Under the pieces are notes generated by a model that saw only the letters and a program-made list of their open reading frames with translations, made no database searches and was not told the origin of the DNA. A stretch of 64,000 bases of DNA from Planctomycetaceae bacterium (GTDB taxonomy: Bacteria; Planctomycetota; Planctomycetia; Planctomycetales; Planctomycetaceae): positions 124,001 through 188,000 of the forward strand of contig JAWKTX010000003.1 of assembly GCA_041398825.1 (NCBI GenBank). Reading direction: 5' to 3'. Positions 25,944 to 34,367 of the stretch are shown here, one piece after another. Position numbers and translations under genes: made by a program. The first letter of the stretch is position 1, and every line of letters starts with the position of its first letter.

Positions 25944-28394
25944 ATGAGCAGTTTCGCAGGAGCCAACGAGAATCACCGGTTGATCCGGCGGCTTGGTGAA
26001 ATCATCCGTCGCGGACGGGTGCTGTCCGCTCCGGCGCAGCTTGCGGGATACGACGCCGATGGGCTTGGATACAAGACGTTTCGACCTGACGCAGTGGTTA
26101 TCCCGGCCGATGCAGACGAACTCTCTGAACTTATGTCGCACGCGACAGCACTCGATGTCCCTGTAACGATTCGGGGGGCAGGGACTTCGTTGTCGGGAGG
26201 ACCTGTGGCGGCTCAGGGCGGGGTTGTTGTTCACACGTCTTCGCTGAAACAGATCCGCCATATTGAACCGAAAGGGTTTTGGTGCGAGGTCGAGTGTAGT
26301 GTTACCCTGAATCAGCTTGATGCCGCCGTTCAGCCTTTTGGCCTGTTCTACCCGCCCGATCCTTCCAGCGGAGCGGTCTGCACAATCGGCGGTAACGTTG
26401 CGATGAACGCCGGTGGAGCGCATTGTTTCCGGTATGGCGTGACAAGCAATTATGTGCTGGGGGTGGAAGCAATCATGCTGGATGGCACAGTGCACCAGTT
26501 TGGCGGGCCCGCCGGGGGACGCGGGAAATGGTGTCACGACTGGAAGCGTCTGATGATTGGCTCCGAAGGCACGCTTGCAGCATTCACTCGGTTCTGGCTG
26601 AGGCTGCTGCCTCGCCCGGAAAAATGCTGGACATATCGGGCCACGTTTCGCGACCTGAATGCCGTTGAGAAAGTCATTCATCGTCTCGCCCACCATGCTT
26701 CTTTTCCTGTGGCCATCGAAATGATGGACCCGCGTTGCGTTGCGATGGTCGAAAACAGTCCGATGGCAGTCGGGCTTCCGCGAGACGCCTTTCTGATCGT
26801 AGCGGAAATTGACGGCCCGACGGACCTTGTTGATTCTCGTGCTGAGGAGGTCAGAGAACTCTTTGTGACATGCGGCGCTATGGCGGTCGAGTACAGCGAT
26901 GATGAAGTTGCGCGGCAGGGGCTTTGGAAGGCCCGAAAAGTGGCGGGAGGACTCATGGGACAAATGAGCCCCGACTTTCTGGTGCAGGATGCGGTGATTC
27001 CCAAAGCGGCACTGGCATCAGCACTGAAACTGGTGTACGACGAAGCTGATGCGGCTGGGTTGCCTGTTGTGAATGTTTTCCACGCGGGTGATGGAAATCT
27101 GCATCCGAATTTTCTTTTTGATTCGAGACGCCCTGGTGAACTGGAAAAAGTCGAAGCCATCAGTAAACGCTTGATGCATTTCGTTGTTCAGGCGGGGGGG
27201 ACATTGTCCGGCGAACACGGCATCGGGAACGACAAGTCGGCCTACATGCCGCTGGTATTCCATGGCGATTCGCTGCGTCTTCAACTTGCTGTTCCCCGTG
27301 TGTTCAATGCGGCTCACCAACTGAATCCCGGGAAGGTATTTCAGACGCGGCAGTTTCAGGGGGTATCGACTTTGAATTCAGTGCAGGCGACGCCAGAGGC
27401 AGCCAGAGCGAAACTCGAGCAGTCAGAGGAACGACTATTCACGACATACTTCGACGAAACGGATGGAATCATCTGTGTGTCGGCGTCCGTGACCGGCAGT
27501 GAACTCAGTGAACTATGCAAACCTGCCGGATTTCGTTTTCCTCTACTGCTTTCCGATGACTGCTCGTTGTTCGATCAGTTTCGGGCAAGTGGATATGCTC
27601 CCGCGTCTTCTCGATTTGGCGCGATCTGTGACAACATCACGGGCGTCAACTGGAAATTGCCGAGCGGTCGACGTGTGCGAATCGGGGAACGCGTTGTTAA
27701 GTCAACCACCGGATTCGACCTGCTCAGGTTTCTGCTTCATGCTGACAAAGTATTCGGTGAACCCACTGGTTTTGTCCTTCGCCTTCGACCAGTGTCCGAT
27801 ACGAATTGCAGGTTTGATCTCACGGGTGATACTTCGAACGTGAATTCTGCAGCAGAATACCTGATCAACACTTGCTGGATACACTGGTTAGACGCAGTCA
27901 GTATCATTGTTGAAGACCCGGAATCCGGGACTTTGTCCATTCGCATCGATTTGAACTGTCCATCGGTTGAATGGGATGTTTACGCAACATTTCTTCAGGG
28001 ATTTGCTCAGCAATTTCATTTGAATTACGAGTTTGCGATGGGGTACTGTCGTCGCAGGTCTGCTTTGCCGGACATCGTTCTTAAGACAACACCCGATCAG
28101 GTAATGAACCTGGCCCTGCAGATCGGGGAATCCGAGTGTGAGTGTCTCTGTGAGGCAATCGTGACCCATGGGGTACTGCATGTTTATTTCAATGAAGGCA
28201 GCGATCCTGACAAATCGGCTGCCGACAGGATTCTATCGATTCGAAACCGAGTCACGGATCTGGCGGTTCGTTTTGAAAGGCAGTTAACGGACGTCGGAGG
28301 TGATTGGCAATCCCGTCATATCGAGCGTCACGTCGTCAATGAGCATGAACTGGACTGGCACAGAATTCTGTTCGAGGAATTTGCGTCCGAATGA
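25944..28394 (+). CDS. Glycolate oxidase subunits GlcD-GlcE fused in one protein
   Basis: 816 residues, about the sum of GlcD (near 500) and GlcE (near 350). Residues 1-470 are GlcD: FAD-binding (VTIRGAGTSLSGGPVAAQGG, DPSSGAVCTIGGNVAMNAGG), then the FAD-oxidase C domain with GDGNLHPNFLFD and GTLSGEHGIGNDK. From about 480 a second, more divergent FAD-binding half begins, ending with GERVVKSTTGFDLLRFLLHA and EPTGFVLRLRPV, the GlcE pattern. The enzyme oxidises glycolate (or D-lactate) to glyoxylate, passing electrons through GlcF to quinone. The stop overlaps the start of glcF by ATGA, so translation is coupled. The fused layout replaces the usual separate glcD and glcE. Confidence 0.88.
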   Translation: MSSFAGANENHRLIRRLGEIIRRGRVLSAPAQLAGYDADGLGYKTFRPDAVVIPADADELSELMSHATALDVPVTIRGAGTSLSGGPVAAQGGVVVHTSSLKQIRHIEPKGFWCEVECSVTLNQLDAAVQPFGLFYPPDPSSGAVCTIGGNVAMNAGGAHCFRYGVTSNYVLGVEAIMLDGTVHQFGGPAGGRGKWCHDWKRLMIGSEGTLAAFTRFWLRLLPRPEKCWTYRATFRDLNAVEKVIHRLAHHASFPVAIEMMDPRCVAMVENSPMAVGLPRDAFLIVAEIDGPTDLVDSRAEEVRELFVTCGAMAVEYSDDEVARQGLWKARKVAGGLMGQMSPDFLVQDAVIPKAALASALKLVYDEADAAGLPVVNVFHAGDGNLHPNFLFDSRRPGELEKVEAISKRLMHFVVQAGGTLSGEHGIGNDKSAYMPLVFHGDSLRLQLAVPRVFNAAHQLNPGKVFQTRQFQGVSTLNSVQATPEAARAKLEQSEERLFTTYFDETDGIICVSASVTGSELSELCKPAGFRFPLLLSDDCSLFDQFRASGYAPASSRFGAICDNITGVNWKLPSGRRVRIGERVVKSTTGFDLLRFLLHADKVFGEPTGFVLRLRPVSDTNCRFDLTGDTSNVNSAAEYLINTCWIHWLDAVSIIVEDPESGTLSIRIDLNCPSVEWDVYATFLQGFAQQFHLNYEFAMGYCRRRSALPDIVLKTTPDQVMNLALQIGESECECLCEAIVTHGVLHVYFNEGSDPDKSAADRILSIRNRVTDLAVRFERQLTDVGGDWQSRHIERHVVNEHELDWHRILFEEFASE

Positions 28395-29641
28395 ACGAGG
28401 AACCTGTCGCTTCAACCGCAGCCAGTCATCTGGAAGAACTTACCAGTTGTGTCCATTGCGGCTTCTGTCTGGAAGTATGTCCAACGTATCAATTGACTGG
28501 TGACGAGAACAATTCACCGCGAGGTCGACTGAGGCTGTGGCGCGAAGAAGCTGACGGCAGGCTTGGCCTGGATCCATGGACCGTTCAGTACACCAATGAA
28601 TGTGTCGGGTGCCTCGCATGCGAGACGTCCTGCCCAGCGAATGTTCCCTACGGCGACATTCTGGAAGTCGTTCGTCATCAGCATGTTGAAACGAATCGCA
28701 ACCGATTATCTCCGTCACTCAGGATGGCGGCCTTCGTTGCACAGCATCAGTGGTTGATGAATCTGACGAGTCTGCCGATTCGCTTCCTGCGCCGCTGGTC
28801 GCCCATTGGAATTCCTTTGGGCTTGCCTTCGCCATTCTGGATGGCTGCGCGTTCTGCTCTCGCGCTTTCGGGGGCTCCTGCGACCCTGATGTCCACTCAT
28901 GCGTATGCCGACAGATTAATGAAACGTCATCGTCCAACAGGTCCGCGAGTGGCGCTGTTCACTGGCTGCCTGATGGAATCGGTTTTTCGAGAGATCAACT
29001 TCGCAACGGTCCGGGTTCTTATCGAAAACAACATTCAGGTGATTGTGCCGTCCAGTCAAACCTGCTGCGGTGCAATGCACGAACACCTGGGCCTGAGTCA
29101 TCCGGAGAGCCTTCGCGATTTGAACAGCCGTTTCTTTTCCGGTACGCACGTTGATGCCGTCCTGACGAATTCATCCGGTTGCGGTCTCGCATTGTCAAAG
29201 ACCCCGGGAATTCCACCCGTCGTGGATGTGCTGGAATACCTTGGAAGACATTCGATCCGAATGCGTCTCAACCGACCGCCTGAGTCTCGTGTGTTCCTTG
29301 ATCTTCCGTGCCATCTGGTGCATGGTCAAAGGCTGGACCTCATACCAGAATCCGTCATGGACGCAACCGGCTACCAATGGAACCTCGCGCCGATGTCACG
29401 CGAATGTTGCGGATCAGGCGGCACCTATCACCTGCAGAAGCCCGAGAACTCTGAGCAGATCCTGAGCAGGAAATCGGAGTTTCTGAATCAGGCTCCCGGG
29501 GATCCGCTGATTCTCGCCACAAGCAATCACGTTTGTATGATGCAGTGGCAGTCGGCCGCATTGAAAAACATGGTGCGGCGACCATTTCTGGTGCAGCATG
29601 TCATTCAGTTACTTGATCCGGGACCAGCATTTGGTGAGTGA
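28391..29641 (+). CDS. glcF: Glycolate oxidase iron-sulfur subunit GlcF
   Basis: 416 residues. Two 4Fe-4S ferredoxin motifs lie at C20/C23/C26/C30 (CVHCGFCLEVCP) and C71/C74/C77/C81 (CVGCLACETSCP). Two cysteine-rich CCG domains follow: FTGCLMESVFRE with QTCCGAMHEHLG, and LDLPCHLVHGQ with RECCGSGGTYHL. This is the standard GlcF/LutA-type layout. It accepts electrons from the GlcDE flavins at the cytoplasmic face of the membrane. It begins inside the last codons of the fusion gene (ATGA, 28391-28394), which makes the pair a single unit. Confidence 0.93.
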   Translation: MNEEPVASTAASHLEELTSCVHCGFCLEVCPTYQLTGDENNSPRGRLRLWREEADGRLGLDPWTVQYTNECVGCLACETSCPANVPYGDILEVVRHQHVETNRNRLSPSLRMAAFVAQHQWLMNLTSLPIRFLRRWSPIGIPLGLPSPFWMAARSALALSGAPATLMSTHAYADRLMKRHRPTGPRVALFTGCLMESVFREINFATVRVLIENNIQVIVPSSQTCCGAMHEHLGLSHPESLRDLNSRFFSGTHVDAVLTNSSGCGLALSKTPGIPPVVDVLEYLGRHSIRMRLNRPPESRVFLDLPCHLVHGQRLDLIPESVMDATGYQWNLAPMSRECCGSGGTYHLQKPENSEQILSRKSEFLNQAPGDPLILATSNHVCMMQWQSAALKNMVRRPFLVQHVIQLLDPGPAFGE

Positions 29642-30217
29642 CGAGACGGACGGTTTTGTCGTTCGATCACGGCCGGCATCCATTCGCTTCCTGCAGCGGC
29701 AGACAGGTTCAAATCCTTAAGGAAACGCTGCTCCGAAAACAGTTGAATGCGAGGGTTCCGCGGGATTTGGAAAGCAGGTACGTGAACCCTGGCCCGATGA
29801 TCCACGACCTGCCGGTGAACGAAACAAGGGCAGGGAAAGCCGACCGTCCATCCATTTGATTCATCTTCAGCAGAATAAGCATAGGTGAAAACAAATTGTG
29901 CGGCGTCGCTCTTTGGTGACAATCCGCAAAAGGATGGCAACCCCGCCAACCTGCAAGGGTCTGTTGAAAAACGAAGTCAGGCTCGGCCGGGCCGAGTGTT
30001 CACCGTACGCAACGGTTGTGGTTTCGGGGGCTGAAAAAACGAGACTGTGGCGTTGCCGCATCACGCGGGTCGATGATTGTCGCACCGCGATTCCGCACTG
30101 AATGGGTGAAATTCAGGTGTTTGTTTGAACGCTTCCTGATCACCTGACACTGAAGCAGCCACCGTTTCGATAGAGATCGTTTGCCCGTTTCCTGACGCGA
30201 TGCCATAGAATCAACCC
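29642..30217. other. Intergenic region
   Basis: About 575 bp between glcF and the DUF2459 gene. No frame resembles a protein. A short GC-rich inverted repeat, CTCGGCC/GGCCGAG, lies at 29982-29996 and could end the glc transcript, but it lacks a T run. CATAGAAT at about 30205 is a possible -10 for the next gene. Confidence 0.4.
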
Positions 30218-30931
30218 ATGCCCGAAACAAGGCAAGCCATAAATGAGTCTCCCATGGCCGCATTACCTTTGGAGAAACTTTCTGCATGTCGGCTAACGTG
30301 CAGAAAGCGGTTTCGTTCCCTTTCGATCCGATTGTTGAGGTCCGTAACTGGTTGTTTACTGTTCTATCTGTTTGTCTGCCTGATTGGACTGATTCCGTGC
30401 AACAACGATTTCAAATCAGCGGAACAAGGCGTTGAAATCTTCGTCACGTCGAATGCTGTTCACGCAGAAGTCGTGTTGCCTCTGAAGAATGAGGTTATCG
30501 ATTGGCAAACCCATTTTCCGGCCGGGCACTTCACGCGTTCAGGCTTTTCTGCAACGCATGTCGGATTCGGCTGGGGAGATCGTGGATTCTTTCTGCAAAC
30601 TCCGGAATGGGTTGACCTGAAACTGACCACGGCTTGCAACGCTTTGTTTCTTCCGTCGTCTGCTTGCCTGCACGTGACGATGCAATCCAGACCCGATCGC
30701 GGTTCCAGCATCAGGTCTGTGCGAATCAGTGAGCTCCAGTACCGTGATCTGGTGGATGCGATTCGAGAAGTCATTCCGGCGAATCCCGCTCCGATCAAGA
30801 ATGCAACCTATACCGGGTACGACGCATTCTACGAAGCCGCCGGAACGTATCACTTGTTCAATACGTGCAATTGCTGGGTCGGGAAGATGCTGAAGACTGC
30901 GGGAGTTCGTGTTGGGCACCTAATGTCTTGA
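30218..30931 (+). CDS. DUF2459 (TIGR02117-like) membrane-anchored protein
   Basis: 237 residues. A basic N-terminus, one transmembrane helix (about 44-65), then a domain with VTSNAVHAEVVLP, ATHVGFGWGDRGFF, WVDLKLTTACNALFLPS, CLHVTMQSRP and YHLFNTCNCWVGKML. These are the family's conserved blocks (the usual SNGWHTDLVLP is SNAVHAEVVLP here). The Cys/His pattern near NTCNCW suggests a papain-like (NlpC/P60-related) fold facing the periplasm; the function is unknown. The first ATG is kept; another lies 12 codons in. Confidence 0.82.
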   Translation: MPETRQAINESPMAALPLEKLSACRLTCRKRFRSLSIRLLRSVTGCLLFYLFVCLIGLIPCNNDFKSAEQGVEIFVTSNAVHAEVVLPLKNEVIDWQTHFPAGHFTRSGFSATHVGFGWGDRGFFLQTPEWVDLKLTTACNALFLPSSACLHVTMQSRPDRGSSIRSVRISELQYRDLVDAIREVIPANPAPIKNATYTGYDAFYEAAGTYHLFNTCNCWVGKMLKTAGVRVGHLMS

Positions 30932-30996
30932 CCGTGGGGCTCTTGACAAGCTCTGTCGGTTTTCTTTTTGGATGGGAGTAGAAACCATTCCTGGAA

Positions 30997-31137
30997 AAAC
31001 GGTGGGACAGGTTTCAAACGGTCGTCTTGCCGAGAAAATCGCGGCTGGTCCCCAAATCACATCCGTCAAACGGTGGGACAGGTTTCAACGGCTGTCTTGC
31101 CGAGAAAATCGCGGCTGGTCCTCAAATCACATCCGTG
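30997..31137. repeat. 70-bp tandem duplication upstream of purH
   Basis: Two copies, 30997-31067 and 31068-31137, about 94 percent alike by eye, each starting AAACGGTGGGACAGGTTTCAA and ending CATCCGT. Each contains GACAG/CTGTC or near-GACAG pairs that could form a small hairpin. They end about 113 bp before the purH start, so they lie in its leader or promoter region. Confidence 0.88.
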
Positions 31138-31250
31138 CATCTGGTATTTTGCTTCCTACTGAACCGAGTTCCGGGAACACCCGGATTGCTTCTGCGGGTA
31201 GGCCGAGGCAGACGACGTTTCGATTGATTTCTTCCATTCGAGTGATTGCA

Positions 31251-32825
31251 ATGACCCAAGAACTGCGTGCCCTGATCAGTGTGAGCGACAAAACAGGACT
31301 CGAAACGTTTGTCAGAGGTCTCACCGAACTGGGGTACGAAATTCTGTCCACCGGTGGTACCCGGAAAGCTCTGGAAGAGGCTGGAATTCCTGTCGTTGAT
31401 GTGTCGGCGTACACGGGTTTTCCGGAAATCATGGACGGTCGCGTGAAGACGTTGCATCCCAAAGTGCATGGTGCCATCCTGGGCCGACCAACTCTGGCCG
31501 GCGATGCAGCAGCCATACGAGAACACGGAATCGTTCCCTTCCAACTGGTCGTTGTCAATCTATATCCGTTTCAACAGACCATTGCCCGTCCTGATGTTAC
31601 GATCCCGGAAGCCATCGAACAGATTGATATCGGTGGTCCTTCGATGGTCCGATCGGCGGCAAAGAACCATGCCCATGTGGCAATCGTCACACAGGCAAGC
31701 CAGTATGATGAAGTTCTCGAACGCCTGAAGTCGAACAATCTGGACGAGACCTATCGCAGAAAACTTGCGGCCGCGGCGTTTGAAATGACCGCGACGTATG
31801 ATCGAGCGATCTCGGACTACATGGCGAAAATCACGGCCGAACCGACCGTTGATTCGGAGGAATACCCCGAACGGCTCAATCTTTCGTTCGTTCGTCGACA
31901 AACACTTCGGTATGGCGAAAATCCTCATCAAAAGGCCGCGTTCTACGTCGAAGAGAACCCGCCGACATCGTCACTCGCCTTCGCAAAGCAGTTGAACGGG
32001 AAAGAGTTGTCGTACAACAATTTGATGGATCTGGATTCGGCCAGGGCAATCGTCTCTGATCTTTCAGGTCCCGCAGCATGTGTGATCAAGCACAACAACC
32101 CTTGCGGATGTGCCGAAGATGAAATGCTGGCCGATGCCTTTGTGAAAGCATATGAGGGAGATCCCGTCAGCGCATTTGGTTCAATCATCGGATTGAACAG
32201 GACGGTGGACGCAGCCACGGCTGAAATCATGTGCGAACCTGGTCGCTTCATTGAAGCCGTGATTGCTCCCGGCTACACCTCAGAGGCCCTGCAGATTCTG
32301 ACGACCAAACCAAAATGGAAATCGAATGTTCGCCTGATGGAGGCGACATTTGATCTGTCGGGACGCGGCGCGGCGGAGTTCCGGAGAGTGTCCGGTGGAC
32401 TGCTGGTTCAGGATCGGGACGATCTGCCACAAAGGGAAGATGGCTGGAGAGTGGTAACCGATCGCCAGCCGACCGAACAGGAACTGGCATCACTTCGCTT
32501 CGCATGGAAGGTGTGCCGTCACGTTAAATCCAACGCGATTGTTTTTGCCAATGGACGCGAGATTGTGGGCGTCGGGGCTGGCCAGATGAGCCGACTCGAT
32601 TCTTCCTTTATTGCAGCCTTCAAGGCGGGGGAACGAAGTCGGGGAGGTGTGGTTGCCTCAGACGCTTTCTTTCCATTCCGGGATGGAATCGACGAAGCTG
32701 CGAAGGCCGGAATCAAAGCGGTGATTCAGCCGGGTGGCTCGCGTAACGACGATCAGGTGATCGCAGCCTGCAATGAACATGGCATGGCCATGATCTTCAC
32801 CGGGATGCGACATTTTCGACACTAG
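31251..32825 (+). CDS. purH: Bifunctional AICAR transformylase / IMP cyclohydrolase PurH
   Basis: 524 residues from the ATG at 31251; longer readings run into the 70-bp repeat and have no conserved residues. It performs the last two steps of purine synthesis, formylating AICAR and closing the ring to IMP. The N-terminal MGS-like IMP cyclohydrolase domain reads ISVSDKTGLETFVRGL, STGGTRKALEEAGI and GRVKTLHPKVHGAIL. The formyltransferase part has LRYGENPHQKAAFY, CVIKHNNPCGCA, SAFGSIIGLN and AVIQPGGSRNDDQVI. Length matches E. coli PurH. No other pur gene adjoins it, and I recognise no purine or ZTP riboswitch in the leader. Confidence 0.97.
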   Translation: MTQELRALISVSDKTGLETFVRGLTELGYEILSTGGTRKALEEAGIPVVDVSAYTGFPEIMDGRVKTLHPKVHGAILGRPTLAGDAAAIREHGIVPFQLVVVNLYPFQQTIARPDVTIPEAIEQIDIGGPSMVRSAAKNHAHVAIVTQASQYDEVLERLKSNNLDETYRRKLAAAAFEMTATYDRAISDYMAKITAEPTVDSEEYPERLNLSFVRRQTLRYGENPHQKAAFYVEENPPTSSLAFAKQLNGKELSYNNLMDLDSARAIVSDLSGPAACVIKHNNPCGCAEDEMLADAFVKAYEGDPVSAFGSIIGLNRTVDAATAEIMCEPGRFIEAVIAPGYTSEALQILTTKPKWKSNVRLMEATFDLSGRGAAEFRRVSGGLLVQDRDDLPQREDGWRVVTDRQPTEQELASLRFAWKVCRHVKSNAIVFANGREIVGVGAGQMSRLDSSFIAAFKAGERSRGGVVASDAFFPFRDGIDEAAKAGIKAVIQPGGSRNDDQVIAACNEHGMAMIFTGMRHFRH

Positions 32826-32936
32826 CAGCCTTTTGAAAAACCGCATTGGCTCAGGCAGGAGACCTGAAAACACGACGGTTTCCGGTCGCTCTGCGTGCCT
32901 GTCCTGGTATTTCTGTCCCGGTTTTTCAACGGACAG
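32824..32936. repeat. Dispersed intergenic repeat, copy A, with inverted ends
   Basis: It starts at the purH stop codon. TTGAAAAACCG (32833-32843) and CGGTTTTTCAA (32919-32929) are exact 11-bp inverted repeats. Between them lie GAGACCTGAAAACACGACG (32859-32877) and GCGTGCCTGTCCTG (32893-32906). The interior matches 18411-18474 in reverse orientation. The inverted ends and lack of a gene suggest a small non-coding mobile element or a REP-like structure; as RNA it could fold into a long hairpin between purH and lpxB. Confidence 0.75.
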
Positions 32937-32997
32937 CGAGGACGGTACCAGAGGATATCAGGATATGTCTGATGGGAGCAATTGAGACGGCGAAGGG

Positions 32998-34173
32998 TTA
33001 TGCTGCTGCCGGAAGAGAATCTTTTCCTTCAGCCAGCTGACTAAAAATCAGCCGTGCGGCGCGTCCCGTTGCCCCAGTCTGAGCTGCAGAGTCAGCTAGT
33101 TTTTGCAATTCAGAAATCCGGCGTTTCAGTGTCTGTTCATCACTCAGCCATTCCACAAGATGGCTTGCCATTGACTGGATATCGCCGGATGGATCACCGC
33201 TGGAAATATACTCGGGCATCACCTCTTTGCCGGCAATCAAATTTGTCAGCGTGATAAATCGGCAGTTCATCAGAAATCTGGCTGCAAAGCACCCGATTCG
33301 AGGGGCGCGGTAGAGAACAACACCGGGCTTATGGCGTGCGAGCAATTCAAGACTGATGGACCCGCTGACCATGAGGCAGCAATCAGCCGACTGAATCACT
33401 TCGGAGGTGCTGCCAGCAACGAATTCGACGTTCAGGTTGAGACCGGATTCGGCCAGCAGACCTGCACACTGATGCATGTGGACTTCTTTGTAGTTGCCGA
33501 CAATCCAGCGAATCCCTGACACGCGTTGTGCGACTGCATGCATCGTTCTCAGCATGACTGGCCAGTTTTTCTGCACTTCGTGGTCTCGTGAACCTGGCAA
33601 AACAGCAACAACGCGGTCATGCGATGAAGGGGGCCTGAGAGCCATCATTGCCGCGGAATTCAGAGAGTGGGCTGCCACTTCATCGAAGAAGGGATGCCCG
33701 ACCCAGGTCGCTGGAATCCCTCGCTGTTTGTACCATTCGAACTCAAAGGGGAGAGAACAGATCACATGGTCAACCCATTTCCTGACCCTGCGAATTCGCC
33801 ATGGCGCCCAGGCCCAGAGCTGCGGTGGAAGGTAGTAAAACACGGGAATACCACGTGATTTTGCGGCTCTGGCAATCCACCAGTTGAACCCGGGGAAATC
33901 GACCAGCACCACCGCATCGGGAGGGTTGGTGTCAAAGTGGGCTTCTGCCTGCTTGACGAGTTTCCGAAACTGAGCCAGCAATGGTACGACCCGCAGGAAG
34001 CCCATGACTGCGAGCTCCGTCAGTTCAAACAACAAACGGCAACCCTGTTCCCGCATCGCGGGGCCGCCAAGCCCTTCAAATTCAGCGCCGGGACAAAGCC
34101 GCCGCAATTCACTGATCAGGATCGCGGTGTGTTGATCTCCACTGGGCTCACCAGCGGAAAAAAAGATTCGCAT
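32998..34173 (-). CDS. lpxB: Lipid-A-disaccharide synthase LpxB
   Basis: 391 residues from the ATG at 34173 (GGATCC 8 nt upstream); an in-frame ATG four codons earlier is also possible. LpxB joins UDP-2,3-diacylglucosamine and lipid X to make the lipid A disaccharide on the inner face of the cytoplasmic membrane. The GT19 family blocks are present: FFSAGEPSGDQH, FEGLGGPAM, AVMGFLRVVP, LVDFPGFNWW, YYLPPQLWAWAPWRIR, VGHPFFDE, VLPGSRDHEV and SGSISLELLARHKPGVVLYR. Its presence implies a lipid A outer membrane. No other lpx gene is in the window. It diverges from the histidine kinase. Confidence 0.96.
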   Translation of the reverse strand: MRIFFSAGEPSGDQHTAILISELRRLCPGAEFEGLGGPAMREQGCRLLFELTELAVMGFLRVVPLLAQFRKLVKQAEAHFDTNPPDAVVLVDFPGFNWWIARAAKSRGIPVFYYLPPQLWAWAPWRIRRVRKWVDHVICSLPFEFEWYKQRGIPATWVGHPFFDEVAAHSLNSAAMMALRPPSSHDRVVAVLPGSRDHEVQKNWPVMLRTMHAVAQRVSGIRWIVGNYKEVHMHQCAGLLAESGLNLNVEFVAGSTSEVIQSADCCLMVSGSISLELLARHKPGVVLYRAPRIGCFAARFLMNCRFITLTNLIAGKEVMPEYISSGDPSGDIQSMASHLVEWLSDEQTLKRRISELQKLADSAAQTGATGRAARLIFSQLAEGKDSLPAAA

Positions 34174-34367
34174 AGATGGATCCATACATCGATTGAAGCC
34201 AGATTGGACACAGGAAACGTACCAGACCGGATGTGATTTGGCTGCAGCGCTTCCGAATGGCTACAATGCACGACCATCAGTCGGCCCACATCGAAGCTGT
34301 CTTGTCTGGCCGGAAGAATAACACGAATGGTTGAGTGTGAGAATACAGATGAGGCGAGGCGGTTGAA

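Noticed and set aside
25923..26963. 346-codon open frame on the minus strand
   Set aside because: Antisense to the GlcD half of the fusion gene; same reasons.
30932..31250. Purine or ZTP riboswitch in the purH leader
   Set aside because: The leader is filled by the 70-bp tandem copies; neither the ZTP core motifs nor a purine three-way junction could be recognised.
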